From an uncultured Elusimicrobia bacterium (GTDB lineage: Bacteria > Elusimicrobiota > Endomicrobiia > Endomicrobiales > Endomicrobiaceae), in assembly GCA_947168325.1 (NCBI GenBank), contig CAMVLN010000002.1, forward strand, positions 1 through 49,245: DNA of 49,245 nt, in the 5' to 3' direction. Made by a program: the position numbers and the translations under genes. This document shows, in pieces, positions 1 to 10,279 of the stretch (within the stretch, counting starts at the first letter, position 1; every line of letters starts with the position of its first letter). The notes below the pieces were generated by a model. The model was not told where the DNA came from and did not search any database. It saw only the letters and a program-made list of their open reading frames with translations.

Positions 1-1
1 A

Positions 2-358
2 TTTAAAATAAAAACAGTTAATCAAATAAACGATTTTGCTATGATAAAAGAAGCAGTTTTTAGAAGGTATTCTGGAATTATAAGACGAAATGAAAAATTT
101 CCGGACTTGATTGTTATTGATGGTGGAAAGGTGCAACTTTCCTATGCACAATTGGCTCTTGATGAAATAGGAATTTATATTCCTATAATTTCACTTGCTA
201 AACAACAGGAAGAAATTTTTATTTGTGGAAAAACAAAATCAATAATATTGCCACGAAATTCATTAGCTTTAAGATTATTGCAATCAATAAGAGACGAAGC
301 TCATAGATTTGCAATTACATTTCATAAACAGTTAAGAGCCAAAGAATTTATTAGATAA
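2..358 (+). CDS. uvrC: Excinuclease ABC subunit C, C-terminal part (5' truncated by window)
   Basis: Open frame from the window edge: FKIKTVNQINDFAMIKEAVFRRY...LIVIDGGKVQL...IRDEAHRFAITFHKQLRAKEFIR*, characteristic of the UvrC RNase H-like nuclease domain. Confidence 0.93.
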   Translation, partial: FKIKTVNQINDFAMIKEAVFRRYSGIIRRNEKFPDLIVIDGGKVQLSYAQLALDEIGIYIPIISLAKQQEEIFICGKTKSIILPRNSLALRLLQSIRDEAHRFAITFHKQLRAKEFIR

Positions 359-483
359 GTATAAATTATTTGTTAGATGTTCACAATTACATTAATTGAA
401 ATTAATGTAAAATGATTGCTTTTTATACTAAATTATTATATTTTTGTATAATATAACAGTTGTGTATAAAATGGGAATCTTTT

Positions 484-2682
484 ATGGCTAAACAATCAAA
501 AAAAGAATTAGAAGAATATAAAGAGAGAAAAAGATTACTAAAATCGTGTATATGTTTTTTTGTTTCTATTTTTATTTTTATTTCATTGCTACAGGTTAGT
601 ATTACAGGTATTGTTGGGGCTGGAATAAAAAAAATTTTAGAAGAATGTATAGGAAATTCTTCTTATATTTTATCTATTATAATTTTTTGGTTTGCTATTT
701 TATATTTAATAAAAAATATAAATATTAGAACTAGGCTTGATATAATACTTGCAACTATTTCTTTAGTGTTTAGTTCTATATTTTTATCTCTATTAAATAT
801 TTTTTTAAAATTACCAATAAGTGGTGGCTATTTAGGAAATATGCTAGCTCCTTGTTTTTATGAACCAATTGGTATTTTTTCTTTACTTTTGGTTTTTTTT
901 ATTTTTATATTTTTCTTTGCACATTTTTTTAGAATTTCTCTTTTTAAAATAACAAAATATTTAATAGCTTCTACTATTAACGACATTAAGCAATGGTATA
1001 GCTATCAAAAAGCAAAAAAACAAGAAAAACCAAATATTATAGACAATATTAATAAAGGAAAAGATGGACAAAAAGCACAAACATTTAAGCAAATAGAAAA
1101 GCCAAGAATTATAGATAGCAGAAACAACAAAAAAGATGACGATTTTATAAAACAACAAATTAGTGAAACAACTTATCATGAGCATAAAGTTCCAAATATA
1201 ACAAAGAACACTGTTGAACAAGAAAAAATAGATACAAAAACTTTTAAATATACTTTGCCACCTGTAAAGCTATTAAGAGAAGGTTCTTTAAATACTCAAA
1301 TAAATGAAAAAGAGTTGCAAAAAAGGGCAGAGGATTTAAGAGAAACACTAAAATCCTTTAAAATAGATGCTATAGTTCAAGATATTATTCCAGGACCTGT
1401 TATTACAAGGTATGATATTGTTCTTTCTCCAGGTATAAAAATTCAGTCTGTAATGAATATAATGGACAATATTTCTCTTGCTATGAAAACTTCTGCTATA
1501 AGGATAGAACAAATTCCTGAAAAATCAGCAGTTGGTATAGAAATTCCCAATCCAAAACCTTCTTTAGTAAGTTTAAGAGACATTTTAGATACAAAGGGTT
1601 TTTACGAGTCAAAATCGTTGTTAACACTTGCTGTTGGAACAAAAACAGATGGAAGTGGATATATATCAAATTTAGCAAAAATGCCACACTTACTTATTGC
1701 AGGCTCTACTGGTTCTGGGAAAAGTGTTGGAGTTCACAATATAATTTTATCAATACTTTATAAGGCAAGGCCAGATGAAGTGAAATTTATGTTAATAGAT
1801 CCTAAAAGAGTGGAAATGACAGCTTATAAAGATATTCCTCACTTATATAATCCTTGTTGTATTGCAGATGATGCAGATGTTATAATAAATCCTAACGAAG
1901 CAGCAAATGCTCTTAAAAAACTTGTTGATATTATGGAAAATAGGTATGAAAAATATTCTCAAGAATCAGTAAGAAATATTGAAGAATATAATGCTAAAAT
2001 GGAACTTGAAAAAAAAGATAAAGATTATTATATAGTTGTTATAATAGACGAGTTGGCAGATTTAATGATGGTTTCAAAAAAAGAAATAGAAACTCCTATA
2101 ATAAGGATAGCTCAAAAAGCTAGAGCTGTTGGAATACATTTAGTTCTTGCAACTCAAAGGCCAACGGTAAATGTTATTACAGGTTTAATAAAATCCAATA
2201 TACCTGCTAGATTATCATTTCAAACGGTATCCGCAGTAGATTCTAAAGTTATTCTTGATACTATAGGGGCAGAAAGTTTAATAGGTAAAGGTGATATGTT
2301 GTTTTTACCACCTTCTGAACCAAGACCTGTAAGACTTCAAGGAGCTTTTGTCTCTACAAAAGAAATAGAACAGGTGGTAAAATTTATATCTAATCAAAAT
2401 TTTCCAAAAGTATATGAAGCCCCTATAAACGAAGTTTCTCAGTCTGCAGGATTAGCTCCGGAAGATAAAAATGAAAAAGATTTAGTTCCTGCTTTACGAC
2501 TTATTATTGAAAGAAGAGAAATTTCACAAGATTTATTAAAAGCAAATTTTGGTGGTTCTGCAAAGGCAACAAATTTGTTAAGTCTTTTAAGAATGAGAAA
2601 TTTTATATATAAGCCAGAGGGGAAAAATCGTTGGCAAATAAATTATGAATTGATAGAGGATTATTTAAGAATAAATGGATAA
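484..2682 (+). CDS. ftsK: FtsK/SpoIIIE family DNA translocase
   Basis: N-terminal TM segments, Walker A AGSTGSGKSVGVHN, Walker B VVIIDELADLMM, ATQRPTVNVITGLIKSNIPARLSF, C-terminal gamma-like winged helix. ATG at 484 preferred over the track start at 460. Confidence 0.95.
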   Translation: MAKQSKKELEEYKERKRLLKSCICFFVSIFIFISLLQVSITGIVGAGIKKILEECIGNSSYILSIIIFWFAILYLIKNINIRTRLDIILATISLVFSSIFLSLLNIFLKLPISGGYLGNMLAPCFYEPIGIFSLLLVFFIFIFFFAHFFRISLFKITKYLIASTINDIKQWYSYQKAKKQEKPNIIDNINKGKDGQKAQTFKQIEKPRIIDSRNNKKDDDFIKQQISETTYHEHKVPNITKNTVEQEKIDTKTFKYTLPPVKLLREGSLNTQINEKELQKRAEDLRETLKSFKIDAIVQDIIPGPVITRYDIVLSPGIKIQSVMNIMDNISLAMKTSAIRIEQIPEKSAVGIEIPNPKPSLVSLRDILDTKGFYESKSLLTLAVGTKTDGSGYISNLAKMPHLLIAGSTGSGKSVGVHNIILSILYKARPDEVKFMLIDPKRVEMTAYKDIPHLYNPCCIADDADVIINPNEAANALKKLVDIMENRYEKYSQESVRNIEEYNAKMELEKKDKDYYIVVIIDELADLMMVSKKEIETPIIRIAQKARAVGIHLVLATQRPTVNVITGLIKSNIPARLSFQTVSAVDSKVILDTIGAESLIGKGDMLFLPPSEPRPVRLQGAFVSTKEIEQVVKFISNQNFPKVYEAPINEVSQSAGLAPEDKNEKDLVPALRLIIERREISQDLLKANFGGSAKATNLLSLLRMRNFIYKPEGKNRWQINYELIEDYLRING

Positions 2683-3334
2683 AAAATTTTTTAATTTATT
2701 ATTAACTGTTGTTGTACTTTTTGTTAGTTCAAATGTTTTTTGTAAAGAACAAACAAAATTAGATATTGTTTTAAATAATTTAGAAAAAGAAAATAAAACA
2801 ATAACAGATTTTCAAACAAATTATTTTCAAACTATAACATATTTATCTACAGATGAACAGTTATATTCAGAAGGTATTTTTAAATATAAAAAACAAAATT
2901 ATATTTATTTAGAACAAACAAAACCTGCAAATCAATACATCTATATTGATGGTAAAAATATTACAACATATATCCCTGCAAATAGGCAAGCAATAGTAGA
3001 AAAATGGAAAGATGTTGTAAATAGCGATGTGATATTAACATCTGTTTTCAGATTCATAAATAATTGGAAAACTTTTAAAAAAGATTTTATTGTAGAACTT
3101 AAAGAAGAAACCAAAGTTAATTATTTGTTTTTAATAAAGTCGAAAGATGTAAAAGAAAAATGGGAAATGACAATTAATATAAGCAAAAATACTTTTCAAG
3201 TAATAAAAGTTTCTTTTAATAATGGAAATTTTACTGTTAATATTAAGCTTGTAAATTATAGATTAAATAATAATTTTTCAAAAGATATGTTTAAATTTGT
3301 AGTTCCAAAAAATATTGAGGTTATATGTTTATAG
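2675..3334 (+). CDS. lolA: Outer membrane lipoprotein carrier protein LolA-like
   Basis: Signal peptide plus TDFQTNYFQTITYLSTDEQLYSEGIFKYKKQNYIYLEQTKP LolA-type pattern; overlaps ftsK stop. Confidence 0.8.
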   Translation: MDKKFFNLLLTVVVLFVSSNVFCKEQTKLDIVLNNLEKENKTITDFQTNYFQTITYLSTDEQLYSEGIFKYKKQNYIYLEQTKPANQYIYIDGKNITTYIPANRQAIVEKWKDVVNSDVILTSVFRFINNWKTFKKDFIVELKEETKVNYLFLIKSKDVKEKWEMTINISKNTFQVIKVSFNNGNFTVNIKLVNYRLNNNFSKDMFKFVVPKNIEVICL

Positions 3335-3346
3335 AGGTATATTATT

Positions 3347-4645
3347 ATGTTAAATAGTCCGGGATCAATTTTACAACAGGTAAGAAATCAATTAGGATAC
3401 ACAATAGATGATGTTCATATTAAAACAAAAATAAAAAAAGAATATATTAAAGGACTTGAAAATGATGATATATCTGCTTTTCCTGCAGAACTTTATTATA
3501 AAAATTTTTTAAAATCTTATGCTTTATATTTAAAATTAAACCCTAATGAACTTATACAAATATATGAACAAAATAAAATAGAACATCAAAAAAATTTATT
3601 TAGGCAAGATAAAGATATTGAAAAAAATTTTGTTCGTTTTTATAAGAATAATAGAAATTTATTAATATATGTTGGATGGTCTGTTTGTATAATTTGTTTG
3701 TTAATCATAATTATAGTAAATCTACCAAAAACAATTGTAATAAATAAAACAAAACAAGAACAGAGTATAGATAGAAATAGTATGGTAGTTTCTACATTGA
3801 CAGGAGTTGTTTCTCCCAAAGCAGAAGAAATAAAAAAACTAACGGTACAAAATAAACAAAAATTGTATATTAAAGCACTCGCTGATACATGGATAAAAAT
3901 AGTAGCTGATAATAAAGATATTTTTGAGGGAACTATTACAAAACATTTTGAATATAAGGCAAACGATGAATTTATAGTAAAAATAGGTAATATTAATACA
4001 GTAGAAGTATATTTTAATGATAAACTTGTTGATATTAAAGCTGGTAAAAATTCGAAAAGTAATGTAAGAACTATAAAATTATTAAAAAATAAAATAGTAC
4101 ATTTAACAAATATGTCAGATGTGATTAATAAAGAGCAAGAACAGAAATCATATGGAAATAATATAGTAGTTTCTACATTGACAGGAGTTGTTTCTCCCAA
4201 AGCAGAAGGAATAAGACGACAAACAGAAAAGCAAAGCAAACAAAAAATATATGCCAAAGAAGCAAATACAGCAGGTATTATTAAGAAAGAGCAAGAAGAG
4301 AAAGCAGATGGAAATAAGATAGTAGTTTCTACATTGACAAAAGTTGTTTCTTCCAAAGCAGAAGAAATAAAAAAACTAACAGGACAAAATAAACAAAAAT
4401 TATATATTAAAGCACTTGCTGATACATGGGTAAAAATAATAGCTGATAATAAAGATGTTTTTGAGGGGACTGTTAGAGAACACTTTGAGTATATTGCTAG
4501 TGATGAATTTATAATAAAAATAGGTAATATTGATACAGTAGAAATATATTTTAATGATAAACTTGTTGATATTAAAGCTGGGAAAAATTCAAAAAGTAAT
4601 GTAAAAACTATAAAATTATCAAGAAATAAAAATGAACAAGAATAA
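3347..4645 (+). CDS. RodZ-like protein: N-terminal HTH, TM helix, two copies of the C-terminal DUF4115-like domain
   Basis: GSILQQVRNQLGYTIDDVHIKTKIKKEYIKGLENDD RodZ HTH; single TM (LLIYVGWSVCIICLLIIIIVNL); periplasmic domain LYIKALADTWIKIVADNK... present twice. Confidence 0.85.
   Translation: MLNSPGSILQQVRNQLGYTIDDVHIKTKIKKEYIKGLENDDISAFPAELYYKNFLKSYALYLKLNPNELIQIYEQNKIEHQKNLFRQDKDIEKNFVRFYKNNRNLLIYVGWSVCIICLLIIIIVNLPKTIVINKTKQEQSIDRNSMVVSTLTGVVSPKAEEIKKLTVQNKQKLYIKALADTWIKIVADNKDIFEGTITKHFEYKANDEFIVKIGNINTVEVYFNDKLVDIKAGKNSKSNVRTIKLLKNKIVHLTNMSDVINKEQEQKSYGNNIVVSTLTGVVSPKAEGIRRQTEKQSKQKIYAKEANTAGIIKKEQEEKADGNKIVVSTLTKVVSSKAEEIKKLTGQNKQKLYIKALADTWVKIIADNKDVFEGTVREHFEYIASDEFIIKIGNIDTVEIYFNDKLVDIKAGKNSKSNVKTIKLSRNKNEQE
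3785..4629 (+). repeat. Intragenic tandem repeats within the rodZ-like gene
   Basis: gtagtttctacattgacaggagttgtttctcccaaagcagaag at 3785 and 4166, near-identical at 4322; about 300-nt long near-identical units at about 3785-4085 and 4322-4629. Confidence 0.9.
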
Positions 4646-5930
4646 TGTATGTATTATCACTTTAGGATGTTCAAAAAATACTGTTGAAGCTGAAACTGTT
4701 GCAGGTTTATTTGTAAAAGAAGGTTTTAAAATAATAAGTAATGTTGAGGAAGCAGATATTATTGTTATACATACTTGTTCTTTTATTCAAGATGCACAAA
4801 AAGAATCTAAGTATCAAATCCAACAAGCAGGACTTTTAAAACAAAAAAATAAAAATTTAAAAATATTTGTATCCGGTTGTTTAGCCCAGTTATTACAAGA
4901 CAAAATTAAAAAAGAGTATCCTTTTATTGATGGATATGTTGGAACCGGTAATTTTGATAAAATTGTAAAACTAATACAGGAAAATAAATTTTTTTTCAAA
5001 ACGAAAGTTGCTGGGGGAGTAACAAATTTTAAAACAAGAGTGTTATCAACAAATTTGCCATCCACATATATAAAAATATCAGAAGGTTGTAATCATAAAT
5101 GTAGTTATTGTATAATTCCCAATATTAGAGGGAGTTTTACTAGTAGACCTGTAAAGGCAATTGTAGATGAAGCAAAGTTTTTAGCAGATTCTGGAGTTAA
5201 AGAACTTAATATTATTGCACAAGATACAACATCTTATGGAATAGATATTTATCAAAAACTGTCTCTTTCAAAACTTCTTAAAGAAATATCTAAAATTAAC
5301 CAATTTAAATGGATACGTTTATTGTATGCTTATCCTTCTACAATAAATAAAGAATTATTAGAAACTATTTATGAAAAAGAAAATATTTGTAATTATATAG
5401 ACATTCCTATTCAACATGTAAGTAAAAATGTTTTAAAAAATATGAGAAGACCTACTAATACAAGGCAAATAATTGAAAGTATAAAAAATAGTTTTCCTAA
5501 CATTATTTTAAGAACATCATTAATAGTAGGGTTTCCTAACGAAACAGATGCTGATTTTAAAGAGCTTGTGGCATTTATAAAACAAAATTATTTTGAACAT
5601 GTTGGAATTTTTGCATACTCTGATCAAAAAACTGCCATATCTTATAAATTTAAAAATAAAATTTCTAAAGAAATTATAGAAGAAAGATTGAATATATTAG
5701 CAACAGAACAATTTAAAAATGTTATAAAAAATAATAAAAACAAAATAGGAAAAACTTTTGAAGTTTTACCTGAGTTTGTTTCAAAAAATAAAGTTTGGGG
5801 TAGAGCTTATTTTCAAGCTCCAGAAATAGATAATATGATTATTGTAAGTAAAAGAGATGATATTAGTTTAGGTCAATTTACAAACATAAAAATAAAAGGC
5901 TATAAAGACTACGATTTAATTGCAAAATAA
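4632..5930 (+). CDS. rimO: Ribosomal protein S12 methylthiotransferase RimO
   Basis: MTTase N-domain LGCSKNTVEAETVAG, radical SAM CNHKCSYCIIP, C-terminal TRAM-like region. Confidence 0.93.
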   Translation: MNKNNVCIITLGCSKNTVEAETVAGLFVKEGFKIISNVEEADIIVIHTCSFIQDAQKESKYQIQQAGLLKQKNKNLKIFVSGCLAQLLQDKIKKEYPFIDGYVGTGNFDKIVKLIQENKFFFKTKVAGGVTNFKTRVLSTNLPSTYIKISEGCNHKCSYCIIPNIRGSFTSRPVKAIVDEAKFLADSGVKELNIIAQDTTSYGIDIYQKLSLSKLLKEISKINQFKWIRLLYAYPSTINKELLETIYEKENICNYIDIPIQHVSKNVLKNMRRPTNTRQIIESIKNSFPNIILRTSLIVGFPNETDADFKELVAFIKQNYFEHVGIFAYSDQKTAISYKFKNKISKEIIEERLNILATEQFKNVIKNNKNKIGKTFEVLPEFVSKNKVWGRAYFQAPEIDNMIIVSKRDDISLGQFTNIKIKGYKDYDLIAK

Positions 5931-6059
5931 TGTATAATCTATACTTAGTTAATTAAAGTTTACAAGTATAAAAATTTCATTATTGTTGTTGATTGTTATT
6001 TTACAATCAGTATTTGTGTATTAGAATATAATCTCAATATCTGCTTGAGGGATTTCTTT

Positions 6060-6686
6060 ATGAATTTAGCAAATAAATTTACAATGTTTAGAGTTTTGTT
6101 AGTTCCTATATTTATTGTTTTTGTAACAATAGATTCTTTTTGGACTAATATTTTTGCTTTAGTTGTTTTTGTAATTGCAGCAATTACAGATTGTTTTGAT
6201 GGGATTATTGCAAGAAAATATAATTTGGTAACAACTTTTGGTATATTTTTAGATCCTTTAGCAGATAAACTATTAGTTACATCTGCTTTCATTTCCTTTG
6301 TTGGCAAGTATACACTGAATATTCCTGCTTGGATGGTAATTTGTATAATAGCAAGAGAATTTATTATTACAGGTTTAAGGTCAATAGCTGCTTCAAAAAA
6401 TATTATTATTACAGCAAGTGTATATGGAAAAATAAAAACAACATCTCAAATGTTTACAATTATAGCAATACTTGTCGTTTTGATAATAAATGCAATGTTA
6501 GCAAAATTCTATTTTTTAACACCCTACGAATTATTGGAATTATCTGTTTGGCAACAATGGTTAGGATTATTTCTTCTTTATGCTCCATATTGGTTGATGT
6601 TTATAACAACCATGCTCACACTATATTCTGGGTTTACTTACCTATTAGAATATAAAAAAATACTTTTAAATAAAATAAAAAAATGA
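6060..6686 (+). CDS. pgsA: CDP-diacylglycerol--glycerol-3-phosphate 3-phosphatidyltransferase
   Basis: CDP-alcohol phosphatidyltransferase motif: TDCFDGIIARKYNLVTTFGIFLDPLADKLL. Confidence 0.92.
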   Translation: MNLANKFTMFRVLLVPIFIVFVTIDSFWTNIFALVVFVIAAITDCFDGIIARKYNLVTTFGIFLDPLADKLLVTSAFISFVGKYTLNIPAWMVICIIAREFIITGLRSIAASKNIIITASVYGKIKTTSQMFTIIAILVVLIINAMLAKFYFLTPYELLELSVWQQWLGLFLLYAPYWLMFITTMLTLYSGFTYLLEYKKILLNKIKK

Positions 6687-7303
6687 TACAAACAACTTCT
6701 GTAGTTTCAGGTAGTTTTCAAGTAAATTGTTATATTGTTTATGATAGTATTTTAAAAAAAGCTATTATTATTGATCCTGGTGAACAAGCACAAAAGGTAA
6801 TAAATAGAATTGAAGAACTTAATTTAAATCCAGAACTTTTAATAAACACACATGGACATTTTGATCATATTTTTTCAGATGATATTATTAGAGAGAAATA
6901 TCATATTCCACTAGCAATTTTTAAAGATGACACTGGAATGTTATTAGATGGAAACTTAAATTTTTCTCAATATATGGATAAAACTGTAATAATAAAACAA
7001 GCTGACATTATTTTTGATAAAGAGGGAATAAAAGAAACTTCTTTTTGTAAATATAGAGTAATTCATACACCAGGTCATAGCAAAGGATCAATATGTATTT
7101 TGATAGATAACATTCTTTTTTCTGGAGATACAGTTTTTAAAAATTCTATTGGAAGGACAGATTTAATAGGTGGCAATTATAATGAGCTTATACAATCTTT
7201 AGATAAAATAAAAAAACTTCCAGAAGATATAATTGTTTACCCAGGTCATGGTCCGTTTACAAATTTAAAAGATGAAATGAACAATAATCCATATTTTAAA
7301 TAA
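6683..7303 (+). CDS. Metallo-beta-lactamase fold hydrolase (hydroxyacylglutathione hydrolase-like)
   Basis: THGHFDHI, HTPGHSKGSICI, FSGDTVFKNSIGRTDL, YPGHGP metal-binding motifs. Confidence 0.9.
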   Translation: MIQTTSVVSGSFQVNCYIVYDSILKKAIIIDPGEQAQKVINRIEELNLNPELLINTHGHFDHIFSDDIIREKYHIPLAIFKDDTGMLLDGNLNFSQYMDKTVIIKQADIIFDKEGIKETSFCKYRVIHTPGHSKGSICILIDNILFSGDTVFKNSIGRTDLIGGNYNELIQSLDKIKKLPEDIIVYPGHGPFTNLKDEMNNNPYFK

Positions 7304-7306
7304 ATT

Positions 7307-8173
7307 ATGCAGTATTTAGATGATTTTATTAATTATATTTTAATAGAAAAAGGACTATCAAAAAATACTGCTCTTGCATATAAAACAGATTTAAATATAT
7401 ATTTAAAATTTCTTGAAGATAAAGGTATAAATTATAAGAACATAAGCCATTTAGAGATTACAGATTTTTTGTGGCATTTAAAAACTTCAAAATCCAGTCC
7501 TAGAACTATTTGCAGGATGATAGAATCTATAAGACAATTTTATAAATTTCTAATTTCAGAAGATTATATACAAACTAACCCAACAATATATCTTGCAACT
7601 CCAAAAATTCCTACAATACTTCCAGATATGCTTTCTATAGAAGAGATAGATAAGTTACTAAACTCTGTATCAGATAGCGACAAAATTTCTATTAGAAATA
7701 GGGCAATGCTTGAATTATTGTATGCTACAGGGCTTAGAGTTTCAGAACTTATAAATTTAAAGTTTTCCAATATAGACATAAACGAATGTTATATAAAAAT
7801 TTTAGGTAAAGGCAATAAAGAAAGAATAGTCCCTTTTGGAGAAAAAACACAATTGTATTTAAAAAGATATTTAAAAATTAGAAAAAATATTAATTTGGAA
7901 TATGTTTTTTTAACAAAATTAAATAAGCCTATCTCAAGAATAGAATTTTGGAGGCAATTAAAAAATATAGCATTAAAAGCAGGCATAACCAAAAATATTA
8001 CCCCTCACACTTTAAGACATTCTTTTGCAACACATTTACTTACAGGAGGAGCAGATATTAGATTTGTTCAAGAAATGTTAGGGCACAGTTCTATTTCTAC
8101 AACTCAAATATATACTCATTTAAGTCAAGAAACATTGCAAGAACAACATAAAAAATATCATCCTAGAGGATAA
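7307..8173 (+). CDS. xerD: Tyrosine recombinase XerC/XerD
   Basis: SAM-like N-domain; ATGLRVSEL, HTLRHSFATHLL, GHSSISTTQIYTH catalytic R-H-R-H-Y motifs. Confidence 0.9.
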   Translation: MQYLDDFINYILIEKGLSKNTALAYKTDLNIYLKFLEDKGINYKNISHLEITDFLWHLKTSKSSPRTICRMIESIRQFYKFLISEDYIQTNPTIYLATPKIPTILPDMLSIEEIDKLLNSVSDSDKISIRNRAMLELLYATGLRVSELINLKFSNIDINECYIKILGKGNKERIVPFGEKTQLYLKRYLKIRKNINLEYVFLTKLNKPISRIEFWRQLKNIALKAGITKNITPHTLRHSFATHLLTGGADIRFVQEMLGHSSISTTQIYTHLSQETLQEQHKKYHPRG

Positions 8174-8248
8174 AAATAATAAGTACAAGATGTAAATTTT
8201 ATAGTATAATAATAAATATAAATAAAATAGAATAAAAGGTATTGAATT

Positions 8249-10078
8249 ATGTGTGGAATAGTTGGATATATTGGCAAAAAAAATGCTGTTGATGTAATAT
8301 ACTGTGGACTTGAAAAACTTGAATATAGAGGGTATGATTCTGCAGGTATAGCTGTTATTGATAATAAAAAAATTCAAAGAAGAAGAAGTATAGGAAAACT
8401 TAAAAATCTTCAAGAAAATATAAAAACAAATTCTATTTACGGCAACATTGGTATAGGTCATACTAGATGGGCAACACATGGAAAACCTAGCCAAGAAAAT
8501 GCTCATCCTCATACTGATTGTAATGAAAAAATAGTTGTGGTTCATAACGGTATAATTGAAAATTATATAGAACTAAAAAAATCTTTACAAAACGAAGGGC
8601 ACAAATTTTCTTCACAAACAGATACAGAAGTTATTGCACATTTAATTGAAAAATATTATAAAAACGATTTGTTAGTTGCAGTGAAATTGGCACTTAAAGA
8701 TATTAGAGGTTCTTATGCTATTTGTGCAATATGTAAAGAAGATAAATCAAGAATTGTTGTTGCAAGAAAAGATGCTCCTTTAGTTATAGGTGTTGCTTTG
8801 GGGGAAAAATACATAGCTTCAGATGTGTCTGCATTACTTCAATATACAAAAGATGTAATTTTTCTTGAAAATGGTGATGTAGCAGAAATTAAAGAAGATT
8901 CTATAAAAATATTTGATATAGATGATAATGTAGTTGATAGAAAATCTCAAAAAATATTGTGGAATGCGATACAAGCAGAAAAATGTGGTTATAAACATTT
9001 TATGCTAAAAGAAATTTTTGAACAAGCTCAAACCACACAGGATACTTTTAGAGGAAGAATTTCTGATGAATTAAACAAAATAATATTAGAGTCTATAAAG
9101 CTTACTAAAAAAGAAATTTTAAGTATATCAAGGATTTGTATAGTAGCATGTGGAACATCTTATCATGCTGGGCTTATATCAAAATTTCTGTTTGAAAAAT
9201 TTACAGAAATTCCTACAGAAGTAAATATAGCTTCCGAATTTAGATATTGTAGCCCTGTAATTGATGATAAAGTGCTAACAATATTTATTTCTCAATCTGG
9301 AGAAACGGCAGATACTCTTGCAGCATTAAGACTTGCAAGGGGGAAAAAATCAAAAACAATTGCTATATGTAATGTTGTTGGCTCAAGCATAAGCAGAGAA
9401 GCTAATTACACTTTATACACACATTGTGGTCCTGAAATTGGTGTAGCATCAACAAAAGCTTTTACAGGTCAATTGACAGCACTATATTTATTAGTAATGT
9501 ATATAGCATCAATTAAAGAAGTTATTTCAAACGAACAATTAGCAAATTTCATAAGCGGGCTAAGAGATATACCTAACAAAATTTCTGAAACATTGAAATT
9601 ATCTTCACAAATTGAAGAAATAGCAAAATTATTTCAAAACACAAAACAATTTATATATTTAGCTAGAAATATTAATTATCCTATAGCACTTGAAGGGGCA
9701 TTAAAATTAAAAGAAATATCTTATATTTATGCTGAAGGTTATCCTGCAGGAGAAATGAAACATGGTCCTATTGCATTGATAGATGAAACTATGCCAGTAA
9801 TGGTAATAGCAACAAATAGTAAAGTTTATGAAAAAGTATTAAGCAATATTGAAGAAGCTAAAGCAAGAGGTGCAAAAATAATTGCAATAGCAAATAAAAG
9901 TAATAACGATATAGTAAAAAATTCAGATTATCAAATTTTTGTTCCTGAAGTTGATGATTTCTTTTCACCATTGATTAATGTTATACCGTTACAATTTTTT
10001 GCATATTTTGTATCAGTAATGAAAGGTTGCGATGTTGATCAACCAAGAAATTTAGCTAAATCTGTCACTGTAGAATAA
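8249..10078 (+). CDS. glmS: Glutamine--fructose-6-phosphate aminotransferase (isomerizing)
   Basis: MCGIVGYIG N-terminal nucleophile Cys, GHTRWATHG, SIS domains ISQSGETADT, C-terminal NLAKSVTVE. Confidence 0.97.
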   Translation: MCGIVGYIGKKNAVDVIYCGLEKLEYRGYDSAGIAVIDNKKIQRRRSIGKLKNLQENIKTNSIYGNIGIGHTRWATHGKPSQENAHPHTDCNEKIVVVHNGIIENYIELKKSLQNEGHKFSSQTDTEVIAHLIEKYYKNDLLVAVKLALKDIRGSYAICAICKEDKSRIVVARKDAPLVIGVALGEKYIASDVSALLQYTKDVIFLENGDVAEIKEDSIKIFDIDDNVVDRKSQKILWNAIQAEKCGYKHFMLKEIFEQAQTTQDTFRGRISDELNKIILESIKLTKKEILSISRICIVACGTSYHAGLISKFLFEKFTEIPTEVNIASEFRYCSPVIDDKVLTIFISQSGETADTLAALRLARGKKSKTIAICNVVGSSISREANYTLYTHCGPEIGVASTKAFTGQLTALYLLVMYIASIKEVISNEQLANFISGLRDIPNKISETLKLSSQIEEIAKLFQNTKQFIYLARNINYPIALEGALKLKEISYIYAEGYPAGEMKHGPIALIDETMPVMVIATNSKVYEKVLSNIEEAKARGAKIIAIANKSNNDIVKNSDYQIFVPEVDDFFSPLINVIPLQFFAYFVSVMKGCDVDQPRNLAKSVTVE

Positions 10079-10279
10079 ATTTTAAATTTTTAAATATATT
10101 TTACAATATATATAAGATAATTCTATTTATAAAAAACAAATAGAAATAAAGTCCACACTTTTTTATCTAATACAAAATAAAATATTTAATTTATTTATTT
10201 TTAATAATTGATTTAGTGGGTGCTATTTTATAAAATCATTAGATTATTAAATTTTATAATATAGGGTTGATATATTCAC

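Noticed and set aside
3640-4356. 238-aa minus-strand ORF opposite the rodZ-like gene
   Set aside because: Antisense to a well-supported coding gene; its apparent repeats simply mirror the rodZ duplication.
6329-6655. 108-aa + ORF inside pgsA in another frame, and 5996-6307 on the minus strand
   Set aside because: Overlap with clear pgsA; compositions (Tyr/Asn/Ile or Lys/Thr-rich) typical of out-of-frame reads.
7307-8173. xerD as a mobile-element integrase
   Set aside because: Sequence is of the chromosomal XerC/D type and sits between housekeeping genes; no att repeats or cargo nearby.
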